A stretch of 64,000 nucleotides of DNA. It comes from Raphanus sativus. Its lineage: Eukaryota; Streptophyta; Magnoliopsida; Brassicales; Brassicaceae. The notes beneath the pieces were generated by a model. The model made no database searches. It saw only the letters and a list, made by a program, of their open reading frames with translations, and was not told the DNA's origin. This document shows positions 11,392 through 21,581 of the stretch, piece after piece; positions within the stretch are counted from its first letter, which is position 1, and every line of letters starts with the position of its first letter. The stretch covers positions 28,619,043-28,683,042 of the forward strand of contig NC_079516.1 of NCBI RefSeq assembly GCF_000801105.2, written 5' to 3'. A program made the position numbers and the translations under genes.

Positions 11392-11527
11392 AAAACATTT
11401 CCGCATTTATTTGATCACTTGTCGTTGGTTGTCGCAGAGAATCCGGACCTTCAGGGAAAGTTAGGTTTACTTAGCTTTCCTCCGTTTTACTTAATCAAAA
11501 TCGACAGTGTGAATTTCGGTTCCCACA

Positions 11528-13275
11528 CTATCTATTATGCGAGTCGCACACTCGACGAAGCTCAACGGAATTACTCTACCACAGAAAAAGAACTACTAGC
11601 AGTAGTTTATGCTTTCGAAAAATTCCGCCAGTACTTAGTTGGAGCCCATGTTATAGTTCACACTGATCATGCTGCTATCAAATACTTAATGCAGAAGAAA
11701 GATGCTAAACCAAGACTCATAAGGTGGATTTTACTACTCCAAGAATTCGATATTGAGATCAAAGATAAAAGAGGAGTAGACAATGGAGTCGCTGATCATC
11801 TTTCCCGAATTCGAATTGAGGATAAAGTTCCTATAGATGATTACTTCCCTACAGAGAATATCGCTCTTTTAGACACGTCGTTCATAGGTCACATATCGCT
11901 CGAATCTGACGGATTATTGGACGAGCCTAATAACAAATTGTCAACCGACATTACTGATACAGGATCAATCGTAGCTATCAGCAACAAAATATCACGAGAA
12001 CTTATTGACATACCAGTTAAAGTTGCATGTAATGCCTTGAAGCACAATGCATCTGATGTCTCTCTACAAGAAGCAAATGCGATTGGACAGAACATCAAAG
12101 ACCGACCATGGTATGCCGATATAGTTAACTATTTATCCGCCGATTTTGAGCCAGAAAATTTGAAAGTCTATGAACGGAAGAAATTCTTTCGTGATGTTCG
12201 GAGATATCATTGGGACGAGCCTTATCTCTACAAGCACTTTTAAAACAGTCTCCAAAATTCTCCAAGCAGGATTTTGGTGGTCAACAACTTTTCGCGATGT
12301 TCACGCTCATATAGCACAATCCGACAGATGTCAGAGGAGAGGAAAAATAAGCAAGAGACATGAGATGGAACAAAACTTTATCTTGGAAGTAGAAGTCTTC
12401 GACTGTTGGGGAATAGATTTTATGGGCCCTTTCCCATCTTCTTATGGAAATAAATATATCCTAGTCGCTGTAGACTACGTTTGAAAATGGGTTGAGGCAG
12501 TTGCTTCTCCAACAAATGACGCATCTGTAGTTGTCAAACATTTCAAGAGCATTATCTTTCCGAGATTTGGAATTCCTAGAATAGTCATTTCATCAACAAA
12601 GTTTTTGACCGATTACTTGAGAAGAATGGTGTCCACCATCGTGTCGCTACACCTTATCACCCACAAACCAGTGGTCAAGTGGAAGTTTCGAACCGACAAA
12701 TCAGAAAAATTTTAGGGAAAACTGTTTGAATAGATAGAAAAGATTGGTCTCGCAAACTAGACAACGCCTTATGGGCATATCAGACCGCTTACAAAACACC
12801 ACTGGGAACGACACCCTTTCATTTATTTTATGGGTAATCATGCCATTTACCAGTTGAACTGGAGCACAAGGCAGCCTGGGCAACCAAATTATTAAATTTT
12901 TATATCAAGCCAGCTGCCGAGAGACGTTTAATTCAGCTTAACGAGCTCGATGAAATACGACATTTGGCATAAGAGAATTCGAAGTTATATAAGGAACGAA
13001 CAAAAGCTTATCACGATAAGAAGATAATATCTAGACACTTTGAACCGAACGACCAAGTTCTCTTATATAACTCCAGATTAAACCTTTTTCCTGGAAAACT
13101 GCGATCTTGTTGGTCAGGACCTTTTACCATCAAGGAAGTAAAACCTTCCGGAGCACTGACAATCATTAGTGAAGAAGGCGATGAGTTCACAGTAAATGGG
13201 CAGCGAGTAAAGCATTATTGGGCCAAACCACCAGACATAAAGCCCCTTCCGCTTCTACCACCCCGTGATAACTAA
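11528..13275 (+). pseudogene. Athila-type pol remnant: RNase H and integrase
   Basis: The sequence begins abruptly inside the RNase H domain ([12 protein letters not shown], then [15 protein letters not shown] and ADHLSR), typical of Ty3/gypsy Athila pol. This frame ends at 12243. Integrase continues in another frame from about 12250: a damaged zinc-binding region (HIAQSDRCQRRG, where a Cys is expected in place of Ser) and the core start (DCWGIDFMGPFP). A TGA stop at 12482 interrupts the core after VDYV. Further frame changes lead to a C-terminal part ending about 13275 (FPGKLRSCWSGPF, NGQRVKHYW). Protease and reverse transcriptase are absent because the LTR ends at 11527. It cannot encode a working enzyme. 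Confidence 0.85.
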
Positions 13276-14142
13276 ATACAGTTATCCTAAGTCGTGCTAA
13301 AGACTTTAAACTAAGCGCTGAATGGGAGGCAACACATTTTTCTTTTTATCTGCATTAATTTATTTTTAATTGCATTTTCATTTTAATTTTCATCCTTATT
13401 TTAATTTTATTTTTCTTTTCATTTTCATTTTTATTCTTCTTTTTATTTTTATTTTTATTTACATTTTTATTTTTATTTACTTATTTTAGTTAGAAATTTT
13501 ATTTATTAATCATTTTGTTTCAATTATTTTCTAAGCATTTACTTTTACAATTGCATTAAAATCGATCGATATCAACCGTGTTGTATCGATCGACACGGGG
13601 ATGTCGAGGCAAATTCTAATTTAACTCGACATCCGCCTCTTCTTCTCTTATTTCGCAAACCCTAGCCGATTTCTAAAACCCCTTTTCTCTCTCGTTTCTT
13701 GACGATTTCAATCGATTCTTCGCCCTAAACCACTCGATTTCAAGTTCTCCATCTGTTTCCATTAGCTATTCTCTCATTCTCCAAGGTATTGATCAGAAAT
13801 TCTCTTTGGATTGAAGCTTTAGGGTTTGGGTTTTGAAATGGGTGAAATCGGGTTGATTTGGTGCAATTCTAGGTTGGTTTAGATGTTTAAACTGATTATC
13901 TAAGTTCTAGGATAGTTTGTTTTGCTCCATTCCTCTCTTTCGATTCGTTTTTCGTATGAACTGTTGAATTGCAGGTTTCGCGAGTCGTTATCGATCGACA
14001 CAGACTCTGTCCTGTCGATCGATATACGACTTCCTGATGAACACCGATTTGCTCTATCGATCGACACACCCGAGTGTGCATTGGTCGATATGACCCTTTC
14101 TTGCGAACCAATGCTAACTTCACGTTTTACTTTTCTTTTCAG
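13276..14142 (+). other. Non-coding spacer between pol and env-like ORF
   Basis: A T-rich tract (13330-13550) is followed by a leader-like region with several ATCGATCGACAC/ATCGATCGATAT motifs (13562, 13588, 13991, 14015, 14057). It ends in a pyrimidine tract and AG directly before the next ATG (14131-14142). No ORF of substance is present. Confidence 0.6.
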
Positions 14143-15548
14143 ATGAGCACGGATTCGGACACTGAGAGAGAGCGCATGACAAAGAGGAGGAGTGATCCCG
14201 CTGGCCCTTCACACCGCCGGCAACCACGAGTCCCGAGGGACGACGAGAGGCCTCCATGGCCACGTGATGATAAGACCCCCATTGAGTACAGAGAGGGTCA
14301 CGACTTCTCGGACCCGAGGAAGGTCATCTCCAGCAGCGAGTGTCTCGAGAGAGAGCTCACCGAACAGTGGGATGACTTCGACAGCTTGCACTACAACACC
14401 TGGCTCGACGTCGACATCGAGCCCACACGCTTCATTGACCCGGAGGTCACACAAAAGATGCGGATCCAGGATGATCTGTATGCGATGATTGCTCAGCTCG
14501 GCTTGGGCACCATAGCCACGCACGCCTACGACCTCCACGTCCCGTTGGTCCGTCAGTTCATGGCCTCTGTCCGTCTCACCTACCGCAACGACATGCCTAA
14601 GATTGCGGGCGACGGCGTTCTCTCTTTCTTTGCGAGGGGGAAGAGATACTCTCTCACCATCCCCCAGCTCTGCGGCATCTTTGGTTTCGAGGAGGATGCC
14701 ACATCTTGCAGGTTCTCGCCTCTTCCAAAAGCGAGCAACTTTTGGGAGATCATAGGCACAGGAAGCTGGAGCGGCGCAGCGACTCAGTCAGATGTTCGTC
14801 ACCCGGCCCTCGCTACTTCCTACGGGCTATTGCCAACACTTTGTTGTGCAAGATGGAGCCCAACAAGGTGCGCCTACATGATCTCTCACTGCTCTTTTCA
14901 GCGGTGAACGGACTGGTCGATCTCTCTCACCTCGACACTGCTGGGCTGGTAGTCCCCAACCTTGGAGCTCTCTTCGCCGAGCATCTGATCTCGCTGAAGA
15001 AGAAACCCTTCTCGGGTTCGGGAAGGAAGAAGGAGTGCGTGGGAAGTCTTCTCACACCGATCTTTGAGTTCTGTGGTGTCCGTCTGGACAGGAGTACCGC
15101 GGACCGCCGCCATCGCTTCATGGACGAGCAGCATCTGATGAACTCTGGTTGGCTCAAGGAGAGTCTTCTCAGGTTCTTCAGGATTGACCGCCGCTACTGT
15201 ATGTTTCAGCTCTCGCCTGCCTCGATCACTGACTTCGACCACCAGGTTGACAGGATCCGGTTCAGGCCGGACGAGGAGTTCCTATTGGATCTCACCACCG
15301 AGTCTCGCCAAGCACCGATGGAGCGTGGTGCTGGAGGATCGCAGGCAGCTCCCCTTCTTGACTTCCCCGACATCCCAGACATCCCGATGCCTGAGGCGGA
15401 CTTTCACAGGACGGTCGTGAGTGCTCTTCGAGCCATCTGGGCTAGAGTCACGCGACCACCATGTGAGAGCAGGAGGAGTGTCAGAGCATCAGCCCCAGGA
15501 CCATCTCACCAGTACCAACAGGAGGAGGACGAGGAGGCCACCGACTAG
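14143..15548 (+). pseudogene. Athila env-like / ORF-1 family protein, frameshifted
   Basis: This is the ORF found downstream of pol in Athila elements (Pfam calls the family ATHILA ORF-1; the role is uncertain and often described as env-like). The ATG at 14143 begins MSTDSDTERERMTKRR. The first frame continues through SFFARGKRYSLTIPQLCGIFGFEE and loses homology around 14805. The rest, beginning near YFLRAIANTLLCKMEPNKV, lies in another frame and ends at 15548 with an acidic tail (QQEEDEEATD). One small indel near 14805 therefore splits it. I see no signal peptide or clear membrane segment. It is the last gene of the outer, older Athila element. Confidence 0.75.
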
Positions 15549-15625
15549 CCTTCTTATCTCTTCTCTCTATCTTTCAGACTTTTTATTTTTTATTTTATGT
15601 TTCGGATTTGCAGGATTTATGTTTT

Positions 15626-16980
15626 TGATATACCATGGATTTTACCCGTTTTTAACCATGGTATACTAGAATTTTATTATATATTTAATCTGTTTTCTAG
15701 CCTGTTAGGTATGTTTTCAGGTTCAGGAGCATTTCGTGAGAAAGTGATGTTTTTGGAGCATTTTGGAGTACAAGAGATGATACATCCGAGTTGACCATTC
15801 AAGACCAAGTCGGAAGTCAACATTACGATAAGAATCGATCGATACTCATCCAGAGTTGTCGATCGATGTAGATGAGAAGATCCGCGTACTAGAAGATTAT
15901 AATCGATCGATACACATCCAGTGTTGTCGATCGATATCGAGGACGAAATGGTTTAGCCGACTACTTCACCAAGACTTCACCAAATTACGAGATTGCCCCT
16001 GACGAGTTTTTAACCTAATGGAAATGCTTAAATATTCCTGCTAAGTGTTTTTGATGGCAACTTCGAGAGAAGCAAGCTTTATACAAGTCTTGAGAGGCAA
16101 AGCAGAGAGTGTGAGAGAGAGACTAGAGTTTTATTTGTTTTGAGAGATTGGAGAGATTTCTCATCTCCTTTTGTATTTCTACTTTATTCTATCTATGCAA
16201 TTCTTTCATCTATCCATTGTCATGAATTGCTTAGCTATTTCTGAGTAGTCTACTTGTTAGATCTAGGGTTTAAATAGGTTTGTGGGATTAGCCCCAAACT
16301 ATAGTTGCTAAGTTGTGATACTCATCAAGTGGATTGCACCCTATGCTTGTTCTAGATTAGCTAACTAGAATATAGATCACTAGGATATTTGATTATCTTG
16401 AATTATCCATTTGAACTAGTTTCTCTCCTGTTGAGAAGAGCGAAAGCCCTCCTTGAGACCTAGTGTTCATTATCGGCTCACGCCTAGGCATATCTAGAAG
16501 CCGTCGATCGTTATTCCGACAGGTGAATCGCTCGCCGAGCGAAAGGTGTATCGGTCGGTATCTTTAAAGGATGTTGATCGACTCTTTTTCTGTGTCAACA
16601 TAGGACAGTTGAGGCCAGAGATCTAGATTATTTAACCAGTGAGTCATCACTAGAGTTAATTGACTGAGTTCTATAGTATCATGCAAGCAACTTGTTAAAG
16701 CATTTATAAAAATTATAATCTCCATTCCAGAATAAAATCCCTAAGTCTAGCACTATTTATTACATTTAAACAACCCATCATATTGTTAGTTAGAGCAACT
16801 ACCTTACTCATTTTAGGAATTGCTATTTTTATTTCCATCATATAAACCAACTTCACCTAGGATTGATTAGTAGATTTTATTTAATTGGTTCCCTAACTCC
16901 TCGTGATTCGATCCCTAAGTACTACAGTTGTACCTCTTATTTGAGAGAGTAAGCTCTACTGGGTAATTTGAGCACTATCA
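15626..16980 (+). repeat. 5' LTR of gag-only Athila element
   Basis: It starts TGATATACCATGG and ends GCACTATCA. The 3' copy starts TGAAATACCATGG. It contains four or more ATCGATCGA motifs and no ORF. Bases 15549-15620, just left of it, are leftover 3' sequence of the outer element. Confidence 0.92.
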
Positions 16981-16984
16981 AATT

Positions 16985-17002
16985 TGGCGCCGTTGCCGGG
17001 GA
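16985..17002 (+). promoter_or_regulatory. tRNA-Asp primer-binding site
   Basis: TGGCGCCGTTGCCGGGGA, 4 bp after the LTR, is the complement of the 3' end of plant tRNA-Asp (...CCCCGGCAACGGCGCCA). This primer is typical of Athila elements. Confidence 0.85.
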
Positions 17003-17092
17003 GCTTTGATCGCCATTAGATTTAATCTTATGAATCTTAGGTTTTTCTTTTTACTCCCTTTCTGATTAAATTTTTCTTGTCTTTTCAGGTAC

Positions 17093-18604
17093 ATGCCCAG
17101 TACCAGAAGCAACAGGGGAAATCAACTATTATTCTCAGAGGATCCTGCACACTTGGAACGCTCAATCCGCAAAGACCTACGCTCCGCATCGATCAACAGA
17201 ACCGCAGTACCGTCGACTGATACGCACGTTCATCCGTCGACCGACACTCAGACAGCACCGTCAACCGATACCGTTCGCCGATCCACATCGTTCGATACTA
17301 CTCACCGTACATCGATCGATACTACTCTGCGAAGCATGGTTGCGATTGTTATTCTCACGCAGGGCGAGAATGGAAACCTGTATGACCAAGATAGTCATCT
17401 GCGTAATGCAATAGGTCAGAAGCTAGATGCACAGGGAAACATAATCCATGAGCCTGAAGCTGAGGCTACAGGAGAAGCTCAAACACGATCGTTGGCAGAC
17501 TACAATCGTCCAGACGAGTACTACACCAACAGATCAGCTATTCGACTTCCAGAGATTCAGAAGCCGAACTTCGAGCTCAAGCCTCAGTACTACTCTCTCG
17601 TGTCTCATATACCTTATTCTGGGCCATCACACGAGCATCCTATGGACCATCTGGAGAGGTTCGAGGATCTTATCGCTGCTATTCGTATGGATGGAGTCCC
17701 TGAGGACTACCTACTTTGCAAGCTCTTCAAATACTCACTAATTGGAGAAGCTTCACACTGGCTCAAGCAGCTACCTACAGGATCACTGACATCCTGGGCC
17801 GACATCAAAAACGCCTTCCTGCGTAATTTCTTTTATGAGGCACGCGCTGAAGACTTAAGGAGCAAAATCGTCACTTTCGCGCAAAAGCCTAGTGAGACTT
17901 TTAAAGACGCGTGGATCAGATTTAAGTTCTTCCAGCGAGACTGTCCACACCATGGATTCAGTGAAGTGCAGCTGCTAAGCACTTTTTACAGAGGTATCGC
18001 CTTGAGGTATCATATGGCTCTTGATACTGCTAGCGAGGGGAACTTCAACACTAGGAATCCAATAGAGGCTGTGAGACTTATTGAGAACCTAGCCAACAGC
18101 AGCAGCACCAAGAAAACTGACTCTGACAAGAAGAAATCGGTTGCAGCCATCGGGGAAGACCAGATGAATGAAGTCAGAGCCAAGATAGATGCTTTACATG
18201 CATTTCTTGGGCAGCCAGTGTGCTCAGCTGAAGAAGGAGAGGCTAGAGAAGATGATACAGAGGAAGATATGAACTACATTGGAGGTACTGGATTTCAGAG
18301 ATATGGAAACCAGAGTGGAAACATAAACTTTTTTGGCAGTGGTCAGAAGAGTAACTACAACCAGAGTTCACAGTATCAGAAACCCTTCACCAACACCAGG
18401 AACTACGGCAACTCAGCTTACCAGAACCCACCACCACCCACCCAGGAGAGTAAGTTTGATGCCATTATTGATAGAGTTCTAGAACGTCAGCAGAAGCTTA
18501 CAGTAGACTTCAATGGGAAGATTGACTCGGTCTTCAACAATCTGACCACAAGGATAGACACCATTTGCATTCAAGTTAAGAAACTTGAGACACAGATTGT
18601 CTAG
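17093..18604 (+). CDS. Gag-like protein of Athila-type element
   Basis: This 503-codon frame starts about 90 bp after the primer site. Residues 1-110 are low-complexity and rich in STDT/SIDT repeats. Residues about 180-300 form the retrotransposon gag domain (HPMDHLERFEDLI, SWADIKNAFLRNFF, FKFFQRDCPHHGF). The C-terminal part is rich in Asn/Gln/Tyr and has no CCHC zinc knuckle. The protein would form the structural core of retroelement particles in the cytoplasm. The frame ends at a TAG at 18602. The same frame stays open beyond it to 19030 and then to 19312, so this stop is probably a mutation within a longer ancestral gag-pol frame. Confidence 0.8.
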   Translation: MPSTRSNRGNQLLFSEDPAHLERSIRKDLRSASINRTAVPSTDTHVHPSTDTQTAPSTDTVRRSTSFDTTHRTSIDTTLRSMVAIVILTQGENGNLYDQDSHLRNAIGQKLDAQGNIIHEPEAEATGEAQTRSLADYNRPDEYYTNRSAIRLPEIQKPNFELKPQYYSLVSHIPYSGPSHEHPMDHLERFEDLIAAIRMDGVPEDYLLCKLFKYSLIGEASHWLKQLPTGSLTSWADIKNAFLRNFFYEARAEDLRSKIVTFAQKPSETFKDAWIRFKFFQRDCPHHGFSEVQLLSTFYRGIALRYHMALDTASEGNFNTRNPIEAVRLIENLANSSSTKKTDSDKKKSVAAIGEDQMNEVRAKIDALHAFLGQPVCSAEEGEAREDDTEEDMNYIGGTGFQRYGNQSGNINFFGSGQKSNYNQSSQYQKPFTNTRNYGNSAYQNPPPPTQESKFDAIIDRVLERQQKLTVDFNGKIDSVFNNLTTRIDTICIQVKKLETQIV

Positions 18605-19312
18605 ACTGAAGACTCTATCAGGAGAATTGGTACTTCTAAGGAAGTAGGGGAAGGAAATAGGAAACACCACGTGAATGCCATTATAGATGATGATTTATGG
18701 CAAGTGGTGAAACATGAGAAGCTACAAGAAGGAGACTTCCAAGTGGAAAGTACATTAAGTTTCGGTGGATCACAATGGTGTCGATCGACACCAACTACTC
18801 CACATCAATCGACACCAACGATGTCATTTCCGGATACGACTGCAGATTGCAACGCGGTTAGGATATTGACACATGCTGAATTCACAGCTTCGCATCCTCA
18901 CCCACCCACCCACATCTACGAAGATATCGACCGACGAGACGAGCCACTCATTGATCGACACAAAGATGAGAAATGTATCGATCGACCCTTTTCTCCACCT
19001 ATCGATCGACACGCACCTCTCACATACTGAGTGCAACTACCATCGATAGACAACAACCGAATCAATGCACTCAGACCCACACCGAAACCACAAGCTAACC
19101 CTACAGAGACTACTGGTAACCCTTCAGACACTACACCTACATCAGAGGGAACTGAAGGAAGAAGGTTAAGGAGTGGGAAGGAGAAGATTCCTAAGAACCT
19201 TAAGAGGGAAGCTAATGAAAAGGAGATTGATGGTTTCATTAAGAGAGTTATCAGAATCCCACAAAAGAAACCTTTTGAGGAGGTTTGCTTACATCAATAC
19301 ACAAATGGTTAA
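18605..19312 (+). pseudogene. Gag downstream region with in-frame stops
   Basis: This continues the gag frame after the TAG at 18602 and is interrupted again at 19028. It carries more SIDT/SIDR-type repeats (IDRHAP, CIDRPFSPPIDRH). It then has LRSGKEKIPKNLKRE and GFIKRVIRIPQKKPFEE, the segment that precedes protease in Athila polyproteins. It ends at 19312 where the polymerase part should begin, marking the left edge of the internal deletion. Confidence 0.6.
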
Positions 19313-20214
19313 GCAAGAGGATCGATCTTCTACAGAAAGAGCTAGCATCAATTCGCAAGAAAGATCAGGATCAGAATGCTACTTTTCCATCGATAGACAC
19401 ACAGTCCTCACCGTCGATCGACACAAGGTTCACAGTACTGGAAGATAGGATGAAAGCATACGAGAAGAAGCATGACAATTTCAGTTCATCTATCCTGCGA
19501 TACCAGGATACACTGTCACAGCAGCTAAACGAGCTACAACAAGACATGAGCATAGTTCAAGATCATCTTGGTCTTCGTGACAGAAACGCGACATCGATCG
19601 ACATGCCTAGACCAATATCGATCGACATCGAGCCACCAGCGAAGAGAGCATGCACTACAGCAGAAATCGATGAGATCAAACATGAGCTGTACGAAGCTAT
19701 GGATGCTATGGAGAGGAGACTCAACGGGACCTGTGATAACATTGATGACACTGTCAATGAACGAGTGAACAGCCTATGCAGAACTACTCGCCAAATGAAG
19801 GGCGATATACGTGCTCTGCAGTACCAAGGACAGCACTCACAATCGATCGACACAGGTGAAACTGAGTCGACCGACAGAACTCTCAGCGAAACAACCGACG
19901 CGCATCTAGTAGCATCGATCGACACCGAGTCCTTAGCAGACCGAGATCAGTTAATTCATAACAAGATTGATGCATTACAGAATGAGCTGAGGGAGTTGTC
20001 CGTATACACCTACCAGACCATCGACAGGAAGGTTGGCAACATCGAGTACATTGAGAATTCTGTGAGGAAGCTTCAAGATACAGTCCTCAAGATAGATAAG
20101 AAACAGCTACGATCAGATAATGCCACAAGAAGGTTCGCTGCCACATGGTTCAACAGTAGGCAACACAAGATTGATGATTGCTATCCAGTAATCAGCAGTT
20201 TCTGCACCCCCTGA
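19285..20214 (+). CDS. Coiled-coil, SIDT-repeat ORF of unknown function
   Basis: This 309-codon frame overlaps the end of the previous one in another register. It is rich in Gln, Asp, Glu and Leu heptad-like stretches (DTLSQQLNELQQDMSIVQDHL, ALQNELRELSVYTYQTIDRKV), so a coiled coil is likely. SIDT/SIDM/STDR units are interspersed (19390-19930). It ends TWFNSRQHKIDDCYPV, a tail I associate with non-autonomous Athila relatives. I recognise no enzymatic domain. It occupies the place of the missing pol and env-like genes. It could have a role in transposition or be neutral filler. Confidence 0.45.
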   Translation: MLTSIHKWLSKRIDLLQKELASIRKKDQDQNATFPSIDTQSSPSIDTRFTVLEDRMKAYEKKHDNFSSSILRYQDTLSQQLNELQQDMSIVQDHLGLRDRNATSIDMPRPISIDIEPPAKRACTTAEIDEIKHELYEAMDAMERRLNGTCDNIDDTVNERVNSLCRTTRQMKGDIRALQYQGQHSQSIDTGETESTDRTLSETTDAHLVASIDTESLADRDQLIHNKIDALQNELRELSVYTYQTIDRKVGNIEYIENSVRKLQDTVLKIDKKQLRSDNATRRFAATWFNSRQHKIDDCYPVISSFCTP

Positions 20215-21571
20215 GTCACACACCTACCACAGTCAAGCTAAATGACTATAACAAAGCGCTGAGTGGGAGGCAACCCACTATTAGATTTTCTTTTATTTTC
20301 CTTTATTTTATTACTTTTCATTTTTGCATTTATTTTTTCGGATTTATTTTGCAGTTTTTATAAGATCCGAGTAGAATGATGATTCCGTCGACCGGCACGT
20401 ACCATTCATATCGCTCGACACAACACGACCATTACTAACGATCGACGTACACCACTACGAATCGATCGACATCTTGTCGATCAGGTTTAATCGTTCTAAC
20501 TTGTTATATTTATTTATTATGATTTATTTTATTTACCTCAGTCCGGCTGTGTTACACTGGGACAGTGTAATTTAAGTCTGGGGGGAGTTTACTAATATGT
20601 GTTTTTATTTTGGTTTTTATTTAAAATGTTTTTCAAAATTATTTTTCATATAAGTATTAAATAGAAACATTGATATAGATTTATATTTAATTGTCTGACC
20701 ACTCTTTAGCACCATTCTAGATTACTGATTGCAGATAGTACTAAAGATGCTAAAGTGGATCAACCTGTCATCTATATACACTAGCTAAGATTGTTTGAAG
20801 GAACCAAAGCTGACCTCCAACACTAATACTGACTTATTTGCTTGTCTTGGGGCTTGGAAATCACTGGATCGGAATCCTCTTACAAGTCTGGAAGGTAAAA
20901 AGTCTGTGTGTTTCTGGTTCCCTTCCATCTCTCTCTTCGGCGTCTCAAAGATCTAAGTTTATGTTATAAAAGATTGAAATGATTTCTTGAGAGGCAGAGG
21001 GGTAGGAGTGTCTCCTGCGACCCCAGTATTCTAAATCTCAAGGATGATCACACATTGTGGAAACGAGGGATAGGTAAATTACCAAAGACCCCATTATTCA
21101 CTACACTTTGTCAGAAATGTTGAGTTACAATGCAAATGTCAATGAGATAGACTAGATGATCTTTGTGGCATCGAAACCTGTTGAAATTGAAACTAATAAG
21201 AAATTCAGAGAAGAGAGATGAGGGGAGAAAGGGATCAGAGAAGACTACATGTGTGTTCAGATACTTGTTTGAGTTGAATCCATGTGTCCTTTGATCGATA
21301 CTCCCAAGGTAAAGCCTGCACTTTTATTTTATGTTAAGAAATGAGGTTAGTAGAGGGGAATGTGAGATGAGATTTGCTAAGTTGTTGACTAGATGAGTTT
21401 GGTTGCTAAGCTAGGATAAGGCATAATGAACTTATGTGATTAGGATGTTTAGATATGAATTGCAAACCCATAGAGTGATGACTTCAATATTTTGAATCTT
21501 TGAGTTCCTACTGTTTTCAAACATTTTCCAAAGACTACTGTTTTTACTTGAGGACAAGCAAAGGAGTAAGT
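20215..21571 (+). other. 3' non-coding region of Athila-type element
   Basis: No gene is seen. The segment AAAGCGCTGAGTGGGAGGCAACC near 20253 resembles one after pol in the outer element (near 13313). A first polypurine-like tract (TCTGGGGGGAG, about 20577-20587) lies about 1 kb upstream of the LTR, and the second one directly abuts it. Confidence 0.6.
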
Positions 21572-21580
21572 CTGGGGGAG
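21572..21580 (+). promoter_or_regulatory. Polypurine tract of Athila-type element
   Basis: CTGGGGGAG ends one base before the 3' LTR (TGAAATACC at 21582), the standard position for plus-strand priming. Confidence 0.75.
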
Positions 21581-21581
21581 T

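Larger units (their letters stand above)
9453..11527 (+). repeat. LTR of Tat-like element (3' copy)
   Basis: It is homologous to 2407-4304 with the same TGTTGGGG start and CCCACA end. It carries its own minisatellite (about 9745-10206), the TATA box at 10739-10748 and AATAAA at 11389-11394. It is lengthened by a 236-bp tandem duplication near its end. The next base begins RNase H coding sequence of another element. Confidence 0.8.

Noticed and set aside
14143..15548. Host single-copy gene
   Set aside because: It matches the Athila ORF-1/env-like family, follows Athila pol, and is frameshifted.
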